Shown here: one piece after another, positions 1 through 7,078 of the stretch
How positions within the stretch are numbered: the stretch's first letter is position 1
Layout: each line of letters begins with the position of its first letter
Source of the DNA: Chloroflexi bacterium RBG_16_51_16
GTDB lineage: Bacteria; Chloroflexota; Anaerolineae; Anaerolineales; Villigracilaceae
Direction of reading: 5' to 3'
DNA length: 19,827 nucleotides
NCBI GenBank assembly: GCA_001796785.1
Contig: MGNL01000005.1
Coordinates: 7,396 to 27,222 of the forward strand
Translations under genes and position numbers: made by a program
The notes under the pieces: model-generated
What the model was told of the DNA's origin: nothing
The model's database searches: none
What the model saw: the letters and a program-made list of their open reading frames with translations, nothing else

Positions 1-45
1 GATGGAGATTTACTTAACCAAATTCCCACCTGAATGGAGTAATTA

Positions 46-387
46 ATGGTTAGTCTTAATGAACTGAAATGTGTTGCCTGTCGCGGCGGTGAGCCAACGT
101 TAACCCACTCCGAGATCGAGGAGTTATCACCCGAGGCCTCAGAATGGTCAGTAATCGAAATCGGGGGAATAAATCACCTGGTGAGAGAATTCAGATTTAA
201 TAACTTTGTTGAAGCACTCGATTTTACAAACCGCGTCGGTCAGATTGCAGAATTGGAAAACCACCACCCGATGCTTATTACGGAATGGGGGAAGGTATCC
301 GTCCATTGGTGGACGCATAAGATAAGTGGGCTGCATAAGAACGATTTCATCATGGCAGCCAAGGTGGATCAGTTATTTAGTGGTTGA
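46..387 (+). CDS. phhB: Pterin-4a-carbinolamine dehydratase (PCD/DCoH family), 113 aa
   Basis: Predicted to dehydrate 4a-hydroxytetrahydropterin, the product of pterin-dependent aromatic amino acid hydroxylases, in the cytoplasm. The family signature is visible: an acidic residue followed by HHP (residues 73-75), then WWTH (88-91) and GLHKND (95-100). The two adjacent His and H91 match the known catalytic histidines of the family. Length is normal (about 95-115 aa). The ATG at 46 is preceded by GGAG at 36-39. A reading frame from the left edge ends in TAA at 44-46, overlapping this ATG by one base, so the gene may be the last of an operon that starts outside the window. No aromatic amino acid hydroxylase is visible; many bacteria carry PCD genes without one, and the role there is unclear. 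The family call is firm, the physiological role is not. Confidence 0.9.
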   Translation: MVSLNELKCVACRGGEPTLTHSEIEELSPEASEWSVIEIGGINHLVREFRFNNFVEALDFTNRVGQIAELENHHPMLITEWGKVSVHWWTHKISGLHKNDFIMAAKVDQLFSG

Positions 388-409
388 TCTATATTGCCGT
401 CATGGGTAG

Positions 410-1963
410 CTACTTAGGATGCAGGCGGCTTTCCCACACAGCCGGCAGGACCTGGCGAAGGATAATTTTTATAAGACCCAGGTTCCTGGCGAACCAGATA
501 GGTGCAGCTAAACCGCGTTTGAAATGAACATGGGGTTCAAAATCCACCAGGCGTCCGTTGATCGAATATTGATATCTGCCCACTTTGCGAGTAACGGCTT
601 TTACAAGCAGATATTGCCGCAAATCCTCGAATTGCCCATCATCCAACCATTGTGGTAAATCCGAGGTTGACTTGAAGCCAGATATCGTTCCAAGGTCTAA
701 CAGCATTTGATTTTCAACTCGTGATAAATCGTTATAGCGGGATCGAAAGAAGGCAACATCCGGATCGGTGTGAACGATGGGATTTAACCACAGCCGGTGC
801 AGGCAGGTTCGAATCGCGTTAACCGAGGAGGCTTCGCTTGGATTGTTGAGCCATTCGGCCAAAGGCTTATTGACCCAGTATGGAGTAACATCCGGGCCAA
901 TCCGCAACCCATCCACGAGACCCAAGGATGGGATGATCGGTGCGCCACAGGCCAGGATGTAAGCATCACCGGCTGCGTCCCGGACAACTTGCAGAGCATT
1001 CCTATAAGCTTGTTCACGTGGAATATTCTTATATCGTTTTCCCGGCAACGCGCCAGCGTACAAGAAATCCAACTTTAAATAACTGATTCCCCAACTCCGT
1101 ACGGTTTGAATCATTTTGGTTAGCCACTCTAATAACTCTGGATGGCTGGTATCGAGCGCATATGGACGTCCTTCCCAAGTCAAGCCCACCTGGACGTGTT
1201 TTCCATTTTCATCTCTCAGGAGCCAATCAGGATGCCGATGATAGAGAGCTGATTTTTTAGAGGCCATGAATGGAGCAATCCACAATCCAGCCCTTCGACC
1301 CGTAGACTGGATGTCGGAGGCGAGTTTTTTCATTCCAAAAGAAAAATTTTGGTTTGGTTCCCAGTCCCCATATGCGACCTGCCAGCCATCATCCACTTGG
1401 ATTACATCAAATGGGAGTCCATCCAAACCTGACAAGATGTTTTTAATGGCTGCCTGATCGATCCAGCGGTAGAGACTGTACCAGGAGCACCAGACCCGAG
1501 GAGGAGTGGCAAATCTGGTCTTACCGAATTTGAGCGAAAGCGAGCGGGCATAACTCGAAAATACTTGATCCTCGCTTCCAAAAGTGATCAGCCACTCGCC
1601 GTCTCCGGATTCATAGAAAGCGGTAACCGAAGAGAACTCGAATTCCAATCTTCCACCCAGGTCCAGCGCACCTATCAATAATATGCGGTCAGGCTCCAGC
1701 TCCACAGCTCCTACCCAGGAACTCGTGTGTTTATTCGACAGTGCATAGGAGGGGTCTTCATCTCTGAGGCGAAATTCGGATGAGCGATTGGTTAAAGGCG
1801 GCACGGACGGATCGAGCCATGAGGTAAGCGTCCAGGAATGCCACCCGTGGCGGAAGATTCTTTTAGGCGGTGTGAGAAACTTTAATGTGACATGGGAATC
1901 TTTGATAGTTAGTTCGGGAACTGACTTAACCAACCAATTCTCATCAACGATTATTATGGACAT
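410..1963 (-). CDS. Alpha-galactosidase, GH36/melibiase-type glycoside hydrolase, 517 aa
   Basis: Likely hydrolyses alpha-galactosides such as melibiose or raffinose-type sugars. The N-terminal third (about 1-145) is a beta-rich region. The (beta/alpha)8 barrel starts near WCSWYS (158-163), followed by DDGW (191-194), the GLWIAPF strand (226-232), YLKLDF with D299 as the expected nucleophile, and RIGPDV with D358 as the expected acid/base. This order is that of clan GH-D. No signal peptide is seen, so it is probably cytoplasmic. At 517 aa it is shorter than classical GH36 enzymes (about 700 aa), mainly through a reduced N-terminal domain, and resembles short stand-alone members. The next gene converges 22 nt away. 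No sugar transporter is adjacent. The substrate could be another alpha-galactose-containing sugar; the clan and fold assignment is secure. Confidence 0.85.
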   Translation of the reverse strand: MSIIIVDENWLVKSVPELTIKDSHVTLKFLTPPKRIFRHGWHSWTLTSWLDPSVPPLTNRSSEFRLRDEDPSYALSNKHTSSWVGAVELEPDRILLIGALDLGGRLEFEFSSVTAFYESGDGEWLITFGSEDQVFSSYARSLSLKFGKTRFATPPRVWCSWYSLYRWIDQAAIKNILSGLDGLPFDVIQVDDGWQVAYGDWEPNQNFSFGMKKLASDIQSTGRRAGLWIAPFMASKKSALYHRHPDWLLRDENGKHVQVGLTWEGRPYALDTSHPELLEWLTKMIQTVRSWGISYLKLDFLYAGALPGKRYKNIPREQAYRNALQVVRDAAGDAYILACGAPIIPSLGLVDGLRIGPDVTPYWVNKPLAEWLNNPSEASSVNAIRTCLHRLWLNPIVHTDPDVAFFRSRYNDLSRVENQMLLDLGTISGFKSTSDLPQWLDDGQFEDLRQYLLVKAVTRKVGRYQYSINGRLVDFEPHVHFKRGLAAPIWFARNLGLIKIILRQVLPAVWESRLHPK

Positions 1964-2041
1964 ATGGAAAGAATTCAGAGCCAGAGAAATTGAAAAGAGC
2001 GAGGAGCGGTTGTAGCACGGATCGCATGTGACGTTTTACTC

Positions 2042-2050
2042 ATTGTAGCA
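2042..2050 (-). promoter_or_regulatory. Possible extended -10 promoter for the alpha-galactosidase gene
   Basis: On the minus strand the sequence reads TGCTACAAT, an extended -10 element (TGn plus a 5/6 match to TATAAT), about 80 nt upstream of the ATG. No good -35 hexamer lies at the right distance (TTTAAT at 17 nt is poor), as is common for extended -10 promoters. Assigned by motif only. Confidence 0.4.
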
Positions 2051-2079
2051 TGCACAAATTCAATATTAAACAGGGATCA

Positions 2080-2106
2080 TTTTCATTATAAAAATGATAA
2101 TGAAAA
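2080..2106. repeat. AT-rich perfect inverted repeat, 10 bp arms, 7 nt spacer
   Basis: TTTTCATTAT at 2080-2089 is the exact reverse complement of ATAATGAAAA at 2097-2106. It lies between the tRNA-Thr terminator and the alpha-galactosidase promoter, and its right arm runs into the A-tract of that terminator. It could be a second, weak bidirectional terminator or an operator for the alpha-galactosidase gene. The sequence alone does not decide. Confidence 0.6.
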
Positions 2107-2134
2107 AACCAGGGGAAGCTAAGTTCCGCTGGTT
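2103..2134 (-). terminator. Rho-independent terminator of tRNA-Thr
   Basis: Read on the minus strand, AACCAG-C-GGAA, loop CTTAGC, TTCC-C-CTGGTT forms a stem of 6 bp, one C/C mismatch and 4 bp. It is followed by a run of six T. It begins 5 nt after the mature tRNA 3' end, so the tRNA is very probably transcribed alone. Confidence 0.8.
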
Positions 2135-2139
2135 CAATG

Positions 2140-2212
2140 AGCCACCGAAGGGATTTGAACCCTTGACCTGACGATTACGAATCGTCTGCTCTACCAGCTG
2201 AGCTACGGTGGC
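2140..2212 (-). tRNA. tRNA-Thr (anticodon CGU)
   Basis: A complete cloverleaf can be drawn on the minus strand. The acceptor stem is GCCACCG/CGGTGGC with discriminator T; the D stem is GCTC/GAGC; the anticodon stem GACGA/TCGTC closes the loop TTCGTAA with anticodon CGT (reads ACG, Thr). The T stem AAGGG/CCCTT closes loop TTCAAAT. The 3' CCA is not encoded and would be added after transcription. It stands alone, with its own promoter and terminator. Confidence 0.97.
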
Positions 2213-2243
2213 TGGATTGATCTTGTTCCCGATCAGCGGCGGG

Positions 2244-2272
2244 ATTATAAGATAGAACAATTATACGTGCAA
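2244..2272 (-). promoter_or_regulatory. Sigma-70-type promoter of tRNA-Thr
   Basis: The minus strand carries TTGCAC, a 17 nt spacer and a perfect TATAAT. The predicted transcription start is near 2237, about 25 nt upstream of the tRNA 5' end. Hexamer match, spacing and position all fit a housekeeping promoter. Confidence 0.75.
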
Positions 2273-2341
2273 GCAAATTTAAATAATCTTGTGGAGGTTT
2301 CAGCTGCGATCGTGCGATAGAATTCCATCTGCTGGACAGGC

Positions 2342-2371
2342 TTGATATCAGATTTTGTATGATGCTAAGAT
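2342..2371 (+). promoter_or_regulatory. Candidate promoter of the GT4 glycosyltransferase gene
   Basis: TTGATA (2342-2347), an 18 nt spacer and TAAGAT (2366-2371) give hexamers matching 4/6 each. The predicted start near 2378 leaves a leader of about 33 nt before the ATG at 2411. Apart from the tRNA-Thr promoter on the other strand, this is the only signal recognised in the 2213-2410 interval. Confidence 0.4.
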
Positions 2372-2410
2372 ATTACCTCCAGACAGCGTCTAAGTCGTGG
2401 ATCCATAACC

Positions 2411-3700
2411 ATGAACATCGCAATGATCTCCTACCACACCTGCCCGATCGCAACCCTCGGAGGAAAAGACACGGGTGGGATGAATGTATATGTCCGCGAT
2501 CTTACACGGGAGCTTGGCCGGATGGGAATCCATGTCGATGTTTTTACTCGATCGCAGGATGAGCACGTGCCGCATGTACTCCACGATCTTGGTTTTGGGA
2601 ATCGGGTGGTCCATGTTCCAGCCGGACCCGAGACTCCCATTGATAAGCTGGAGTTACCCAACCATATTCCTCAGTTCGTGCGCGGCATCCAAGCTTTCGC
2701 TCAAGAAAAAAATATCGAATACGACATTCTTCACAGCCACTATTGGCTTTCCGGACTGGCTGCTGAGAGGTTATCCGAGCTTTGGAAGGGTGTACCGATC
2801 ATTCATATGTTCCACACGCTTGGGGAAATGAAAAACCGGGTTGCCAATTCCGCAGAGGAAAGGGAACCAAGGGAACGGATCAAAGCCGAGAGTGAAATCC
2901 TGGATTTCTCAAATCGAATTGTCGTTTCAACGCTCGCTGAGCTCACCCAATTGAGATTTCTTTATCACGCGGATGACCGGAAGATCACGATCATTCCTCC
3001 CGGCGTCGATACTTCCCACTTTTATCCAATTCCACCCGATGAAGCAAAACAATACATCGGGTTGAAGGCTCGCGACCGAATGGTGCTCTTCGTTGGTCGC
3101 ATTGAGCCATTGAAGGGCGTAGACACGCTTATCCATGCCATGGCGATATTGAACGGGAGTACCTCAAAATTGCCGATTCACCTGGCGATCATCGGTGGAG
3201 AACCAGACGCCAGTGTGCAGGAAATGTCCTCCGAAATGGCACGCTTACAACAATTATGCGATGATCTGGGCGTGGAGCAAACCGTGATCTTTCTAGGAAA
3301 GAGAAGCCAGGATACCCTGCCTTATTTTTATTCCGCTGCAGAAGCCGTTGTCATGCCCTCCCATTATGAATCCTTTGGCCTGGTAGCCCTGGAGGCCATG
3401 GCTTGTGGTACACCGGTGATCGCATCTGAGGTGGGAGGGCTGGCGTATCTCGTGAAAGATGGTGAAACTGGCTACACCATTCGGGATGATGATCCGATAG
3501 TTCTGGCCGATCGGTTGGCTTCGCTGCTAGGCGATCCGGATCAAAGGAAACGCATGGGAGAATGCGCGGCTGAGTATGCCAGAGATTACAAATGGGAAAA
3601 GATAGCTGTACAAATCAAAGAGTTGTATGATGTTGTGATTAATGAAATGGGGAGAGGGAACGGCGACAGAAAGTCAAGCTCGACCGTAAATTTCGAATAA
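2411..3700 (+). CDS. GT4-family glycosyltransferase, MshA / sucrose-phosphate-synthase-like, 429 aa
   Basis: A retaining GT-B glycosyltransferase. The N-terminal acceptor domain has the GGMNVYV loop (22-28) and HSHYW (108-112). The C-terminal nucleotide-sugar domain has VGRIEPLKG (228-236) with R230 and K235 for diphosphate binding, and the EX7E motif (E320 to E328). This arrangement is that of the MshA (inositol-phosphate N-acetylglucosaminyltransferase) and sucrose-phosphate synthase branch of GT4. Because inositol-1-phosphate specificity cannot be read here and no other mycothiol gene is nearby, I call only the family. No signal peptide or membrane segment is seen. The Shine-Dalgarno before the ATG is weak. 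The last 27 nt overlap the oppositely oriented B3/4 gene, with no room for a terminator between them. The substrate is open: a glycolipid, sucrose or trehalose-like product is equally possible. Confidence 0.85.
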   Translation: MNIAMISYHTCPIATLGGKDTGGMNVYVRDLTRELGRMGIHVDVFTRSQDEHVPHVLHDLGFGNRVVHVPAGPETPIDKLELPNHIPQFVRGIQAFAQEKNIEYDILHSHYWLSGLAAERLSELWKGVPIIHMFHTLGEMKNRVANSAEEREPRERIKAESEILDFSNRIVVSTLAELTQLRFLYHADDRKITIIPPGVDTSHFYPIPPDEAKQYIGLKARDRMVLFVGRIEPLKGVDTLIHAMAILNGSTSKLPIHLAIIGGEPDASVQEMSSEMARLQQLCDDLGVEQTVIFLGKRSQDTLPYFYSAAEAVVMPSHYESFGLVALEAMACGTPVIASEVGGLAYLVKDGETGYTIRDDDPIVLADRLASLLGDPDQRKRMGECAAEYARDYKWEKIAVQIKELYDVVINEMGRGNGDRKSSSTVNFE

Positions 3701-4345
3701 ATCAGTCCGCGTGTGTGGTGCAAAAAGCATGATATTCGTTTGAATATCAGTCATATGTTTGGTGATCAGGTCACCAGTAATTCCTTGAGGGGCATAAACC
3801 GTAAAAATAACACTAACCGTACCAGCATTAATCTGGGTTCTTTGGTCGGGTCCATAAATGATCGACGAGATCACTCCCCGGCTATCACGTATGTACATAT
3901 CGCCCGCCTTTAATTGCTGGGGTTCTCCTCGCAACAGGGTATAGCCTTCCGTACCGGTCGCAACATCAAGCGTTAGCGGGAGATCGATCGCGTCCAAATC
4001 GTGGCCTGCAGTTAAAAGCAGATTATCCATTTCAGCCATGAACATTGACTCAACCATAGCTGTCGCGGGCGCGATGGGTTTTCCCTTGTTTACAATTGAC
4101 TCTAGCTGCAGGCGAAGGTGGTAAGTCTTTTTGAACGAATGATAGTAAGTGTTATAGGATTTTAGAATTGGAGAAGTCTGCAAGGCTTCCGCATCCGCAT
4201 ACATCTCCCTTAGGCGTAATTCGAGTATATGTTTTTTCTCATCCAACGCAGTGGATGAGGAGGGATTAAGACTATCGCGCAGGATCAAAACGCCCACTTG
4301 CGCTGTGGGGTAGGCTTCCTGCCAGGTGGGTGAGACAAAAAACAT
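3674..4345 (-). CDS. Solo B3/4 domain protein (PheRS-beta editing-domain-like), 223 aa
   Basis: Resembles stand-alone B3/B4 domain proteins, related to the B3/4 editing module of phenylalanyl-tRNA synthetase beta chain. Recognisable parts are the segment around 99-131 (VESMFMAEMDNLLL, then DLPLTLDVATG), the GD-x-Y-IRDSRGVISS region (148-161) and IYGPDQRT (163-170), ending with FTVYAPQGI (181-189). In the synthetase this domain hydrolyses mis-acylated Tyr-tRNA-Phe. For solo members, tRNA or amino-acid-related binding has been suggested but the substrate is not established. The gene starts 25 nt after the NYN-LOTUS gene and is likely in its operon. No clear Shine-Dalgarno precedes the ATG, so translational coupling is plausible. 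The 3' end overlaps the convergent glycosyltransferase gene by 27 nt. Confidence 0.75.
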   Translation of the reverse strand: MFFVSPTWQEAYPTAQVGVLILRDSLNPSSSTALDEKKHILELRLREMYADAEALQTSPILKSYNTYYHSFKKTYHLRLQLESIVNKGKPIAPATAMVESMFMAEMDNLLLTAGHDLDAIDLPLTLDVATGTEGYTLLRGEPQQLKAGDMYIRDSRGVISSIIYGPDQRTQINAGTVSVIFTVYAPQGITGDLITKHMTDIQTNIMLFAPHTRTDLFEIYGRA

Positions 4346-4370
4346 GTCTATGGATTTTTAGAGCGACAGG

Positions 4371-5150
4371 TCATTCCTTCTTCTTGACATAGAAAATTGT
4401 GGAACTGTCAGTTTCCTGGGAGCGCATTTCGAAACGATCCTTGAGTTTATACATCATACGTGAGAGTTGTCTATGTCCGTATGAGCGTGGATCGAAGCCC
4501 GGATCAAGCTGATAAAGCGCACTTCCCATCACATCCAACCTGGCCCAGCCATCCTGCTGGACTGCCATTTCAAATGCCTGGCTGAGTATTGGCATTGGAT
4601 CGGCTTCTTCCTTATCCTGATCCTGTTTCTTCGTCCTTGTCTTATGTGCTCGAGCCGATTCTGCCTCGGCTGCTTTCTTTTCCAGGATTAAGTTTTCAGT
4701 ATAGACGAAGACATCACAGGCATTTACGAAAGGTTTTGGTGTTTTTTTAGCGCCAATTCCCATGACGAATATACCTGTTTCGCGGATGCGCGTAGCCAAT
4801 CGGGTGTAATCACTGTCTGAAGAGATAAGGCAGAAAGCATCGACGACACCTGTATGGAGTATGTCCATCGCATCGATGATCATCGCACTATCGGTCGCAT
4901 TCTTGCCGATCGTATACCGAAATTGCTGGATTGGTTGAAACGCGTGGTAATTGAGCGTTTCCTTCCATGAGTTCATGTTAGAAGTCGTCCAGTCGCCATA
5001 AATTCGGCGTACCGTCACCTGGCCGTGCCTTCCAGCTTCCACGAGCATTTGAGTTAGAAGTGCCGGTTGTGCATTATCGCCATCGATCAGCATGGCGATT
5101 TTTTGGCGTGATAGGGAGGTGTGTTGCTCTTCTGTCATTTTCTTATCCAT
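4371..5150 (-). CDS. NYN-domain putative ribonuclease with C-terminal LOTUS/OST-HTH domain, 259 aa
   Basis: The N-terminal part (about 15-155) is a LabA/limkain-type NYN domain of the PIN-like nuclease fold. Acidic metal-ligand candidates are D23 and D25 in LIDGDN, D87 in KNATDSA and D112/D114 in SSDSDY. A charged Lys/Glu-rich linker (about 158-185) leads to a C-terminal winged-helix OST-HTH/LOTUS domain (about 187-257; PILSQAFEMA, then DVMGSALYQLDPGFDPRSYG). LOTUS domains bind RNA or RNA-associated proteins. Together this suggests an RNA-targeting nuclease; the target is unknown. The upstream sequence has a TATAAT overlapping the first ATG at 5150, in a motif shared with the tRNA-Arg promoter. 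If that is the real -10, translation would begin at M5 (5138) with almost no leader. Otherwise the only help for the 5150 start is GAGG about 13 nt upstream. Confidence 0.85.
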   Translation of the reverse strand: MDKKMTEEQHTSLSRQKIAMLIDGDNAQPALLTQMLVEAGRHGQVTVRRIYGDWTTSNMNSWKETLNYHAFQPIQQFRYTIGKNATDSAMIIDAMDILHTGVVDAFCLISSDSDYTRLATRIRETGIFVMGIGAKKTPKPFVNACDVFVYTENLILEKKAAEAESARAHKTRTKKQDQDKEEADPMPILSQAFEMAVQQDGWARLDVMGSALYQLDPGFDPRSYGHRQLSRMMYKLKDRFEMRSQETDSSTIFYVKKKE

Positions 5151-5176
5151 TATACACGTTCAACCTCATCCGATTG
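5148..5176 (-). promoter_or_regulatory. Promoter-like motif at the NYN gene start, shared with tRNA-Arg
   Basis: On the minus strand the sequence reads CAA-NN-GGATGA-N7-CGTGTATAATG. The same elements with identical spacing occur upstream of tRNA-Arg (7388-7416). TATAAT (5149-5154) is a perfect -10 hexamer, but the -35 position reads ACAATC, which is poor. Start of transcription would fall near 5142, inside the first codons of the annotated NYN gene. Confidence 0.4.
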
Positions 5177-5199
5177 TTTTCGATGTCCACCACGAACAG

Positions 5200-5223
5200 C
5201 CAATGGATTTAATCTGCCATTGG
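5200..5223. repeat. Inverted repeat, 7 bp arms, 10 nt loop
   Basis: CCAATGG (5200-5206) and CCATTGG (5217-5223) are exact reverse complements, and outside a 2 nt mismatch the flanks AAC/GTT can pair as well. There is no T-run on either strand, so it is not a typical terminator. It lies in the 168 nt gap between the FAD oxidoreductase stop and the NYN gene. An operator or mRNA structure is possible; chance cannot be excluded. Confidence 0.4.
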
Positions 5224-5318
5224 GGTTCAAAAGCAGTCCTGTGAGTGACGAAGAATCATAATCAGATGAAAATTACCGTTGAATAAGTGCCGGATTGTAT
5301 TCCCTACTTTAAGATCTG

Positions 5319-6674
5319 TTAGAGTTGACCACCATCCGCTTGTTCGTCCAACGTTTCGACATAGTGAGGATCGTCATAACGATCCAGCAGGAACGCAGGA
5401 GCATATTTCGGAAGCGGACCTCCGGTGATATGGGATGTGATCAACTCACCAGCCGCGCAGGCAGACATTATTCCATAACCTGAAACAGCACCGATCACGA
5501 AAGAACCTTCCACTTTAGTCCGACCTATCAACGGAAGGTTCTCTAAAGTGCGGGTGTAATAACCGCCATCCAAATGAGGTTTGGGAAGTCGGGAAAAATA
5601 TTGTTTCATACCAGGCAACATAGCCGCAAGCCCGCGAACGGCTATCTCGGGATATAAATCGTCTAGCGGAGGAGGCCAGACCGGATCCACTCTCTTGGTT
5701 TGATATTCCCAAAGCATGAGGATGGTTTGGCTCTCACCCGGGCCTTCGGGACGGGTATGAATTCCGGATGGGAACTGTTCCGTCAACCATCTGGCATCAT
5801 CCGATCCCTGCAATTTTTCGATATCATCTTCATCCCATGGCAGGTATTGTGGATCATCCCAGATCAGAAGGGGAGCCATTCTACCAACGACGCCTAAAGA
5901 ATCCTGGACCGCCGCTTTGAGATGCAATTCAGTAACAACAGGCAGATCTTCCCCCAAATAGCTGCCAATAGTCTTTAAATACGGACCACCAGCATTTAGG
6001 AAAATTGGCGTCGAGATTAATTCACCGTTATCCAATCCGACGGCTTGAATTCGTCCTTTTTCTAAATCGATCGAGGTAACCCGAGCGGTGTGGAATATTA
6101 ACCCATGATCGAGGGCGCTCTCGTAAAGCAGCATACCAAGCTGTTGGGCGCTCAACCAACCCGCTCGACGCACGTGGAGTGCAGCAACCACCTTGGGATT
6201 CAGATAAGGATAATATTTGAGAATGCTATCTGTACCGAGGAGCAGATCAGCTCCATCCGGAGCATCATGTAACTTATCAACTACCAATGGATTGTAGGGA
6301 TCATTGTTCGATCTGTGAATTCGGAGCGGACCTGCGCCCAGTGAGGAAATCCGCCTGGATCGTTCGATAATGGCCTGCACTCGATCCTCTCGCGCTGTCA
6401 CGAACAAATAACCGCGGCGATTCAAGTGAAACATATTATGGCTGTCCGTGGACAGTTCATCCATTAGATCGATCGATCGATTCATGAGTCCGAGCATGGA
6501 GGCATCCGGCCACCAGTTGCGGTAACATTCGGTCGAGTGATTGCTTGTAAGTGTTAGGGGCGCACGTTCATCAACCAAAATGACGTTCTTAAATCCCGCC
6601 TTGTTCAAATAATATGCTGAGGCTATGCCGGTTATACCAGCACCGCAAATTACGATGTCGGCTGTGGACGGCAT
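5319..6674 (-). CDS. DAO-superfamily FAD-dependent oxidoreductase (glycine/D-amino acid oxidase or sarcosine oxidase beta-like), 451 aa
   Basis: A flavin amine oxidoreductase or dehydrogenase of the DAO fold. The N-terminus has the dinucleotide-binding GAGITG (11-16) and an acidic pair (D35, E36) closing the second beta strand. The segment HSTECYRNWW (46-55) sits where sarcosine oxidases have their flavin-contacting HS-S/T-G loop. The C-terminal part has DGGYYTRT, NLPLIGRT and VSGYGIMSACAAGE, the usual FAD-binding end of this superfamily. The substrate cannot be told from sequence; N-methyl or D-amino acids, proline or related amines are candidates. In an anaerobe the electron acceptor need not be oxygen. 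The ATG lies 7 nt after the stop of the glutaredoxin gene and has no Shine-Dalgarno of its own, which suggests translational coupling. Confidence 0.8.
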   Translation of the reverse strand: MPSTADIVICGAGITGIASAYYLNKAGFKNVILVDERAPLTLTSNHSTECYRNWWPDASMLGLMNRSIDLMDELSTDSHNMFHLNRRGYLFVTAREDRVQAIIERSRRISSLGAGPLRIHRSNNDPYNPLVVDKLHDAPDGADLLLGTDSILKYYPYLNPKVVAALHVRRAGWLSAQQLGMLLYESALDHGLIFHTARVTSIDLEKGRIQAVGLDNGELISTPIFLNAGGPYLKTIGSYLGEDLPVVTELHLKAAVQDSLGVVGRMAPLLIWDDPQYLPWDEDDIEKLQGSDDARWLTEQFPSGIHTRPEGPGESQTILMLWEYQTKRVDPVWPPPLDDLYPEIAVRGLAAMLPGMKQYFSRLPKPHLDGGYYTRTLENLPLIGRTKVEGSFVIGAVSGYGIMSACAAGELITSHITGGPLPKYAPAFLLDRYDDPHYVETLDEQADGGQL

Positions 6675-6681
6675 GAAAAGT

Positions 6682-6954
6682 TCACGAGGATGAGAACTTT
6701 CTTACAAGATCATCGTTTGACGGCTCGATCAGGAGCGAACCGTCTGGAAAAACCATCATTGGGACGGTCCGATCTCCCCGGTTGAGCTTCCGGACGAAAT
6801 CCGCAGCCGTGGGATCATTGTCGATGTCCACTTCCAGATACGTTATCTTTCGACGGAGTAGGAAAAACTTGGCCCGTCGGCAGTCCGGACACCAATTGAC
6901 CGAGTAAACAACGATTTTGCTGGGTTGACGATTGTAAAGGTTAGGGTCATGCAT
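6682..6954 (-). CDS. Glutaredoxin/mycoredoxin-like thiol-disulfide protein, 90 aa
   Basis: A small thioredoxin-fold reductant. The active site is CPDC (22-25) directly after the first beta strand (IVVYSVNW); the cis-proline motif is TVP (63-65), and FPDGSLLIEPSNDDL near the end is typical of glutaredoxin-like/mycoredoxin proteins of Actinobacteria and Chloroflexota. It would reduce disulfides or mixed low-molecular-weight thiol disulfides in the cytoplasm. The frame is open up to 7062, but I choose the ATG at 6954 because GGAGG (6959-6963) sits 4 nt before it and the domain starts soon after. The longer form would add 36 poorly conserved-looking residues that contain a CNNC. The FAD oxidoreductase follows after 7 nt, so the two are co-transcribed. 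Confidence 0.85.
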   Translation of the reverse strand: MHDPNLYNRQPSKIVVYSVNWCPDCRRAKFFLLRRKITYLEVDIDNDPTAADFVRKLNRGDRTVPMMVFPDGSLLIEPSNDDLVRKFSSS

Positions 6955-7078
6955 ATTGCCTCCAGCTGGCGAGGTAGCGAGGCAATTATTGCATAGACCT
7001 CTGGATTGGGCAAAAACGAATGACACTGGATTGTCCATGCTTTTTGTCATATATCCAAGCACATTTGGAATAGTTGGT

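Noticed and set aside
797..1078. Overlapping 77- to 93-codon frames inside the alpha-galactosidase gene
   Set aside because: They overlap the conserved catalytic region (including the D299 and D358 codons) in other frames and show no domain signal.
2077..2107. Fur-box-like reading of the AT-rich inverted repeat
   Set aside because: It contains GATAAT-like units but not the 19-bp Fur consensus arrangement, and the next gene is a sugar hydrolase; kept only as an unexplained palindrome.
6955..7062. Long start of the glutaredoxin gene, adding 36 residues with a CNNC motif
   Set aside because: A strong GGAGG sits just before the ATG at 6954 and the thioredoxin fold needs nothing upstream; the CNNC is probably translated leader sequence.
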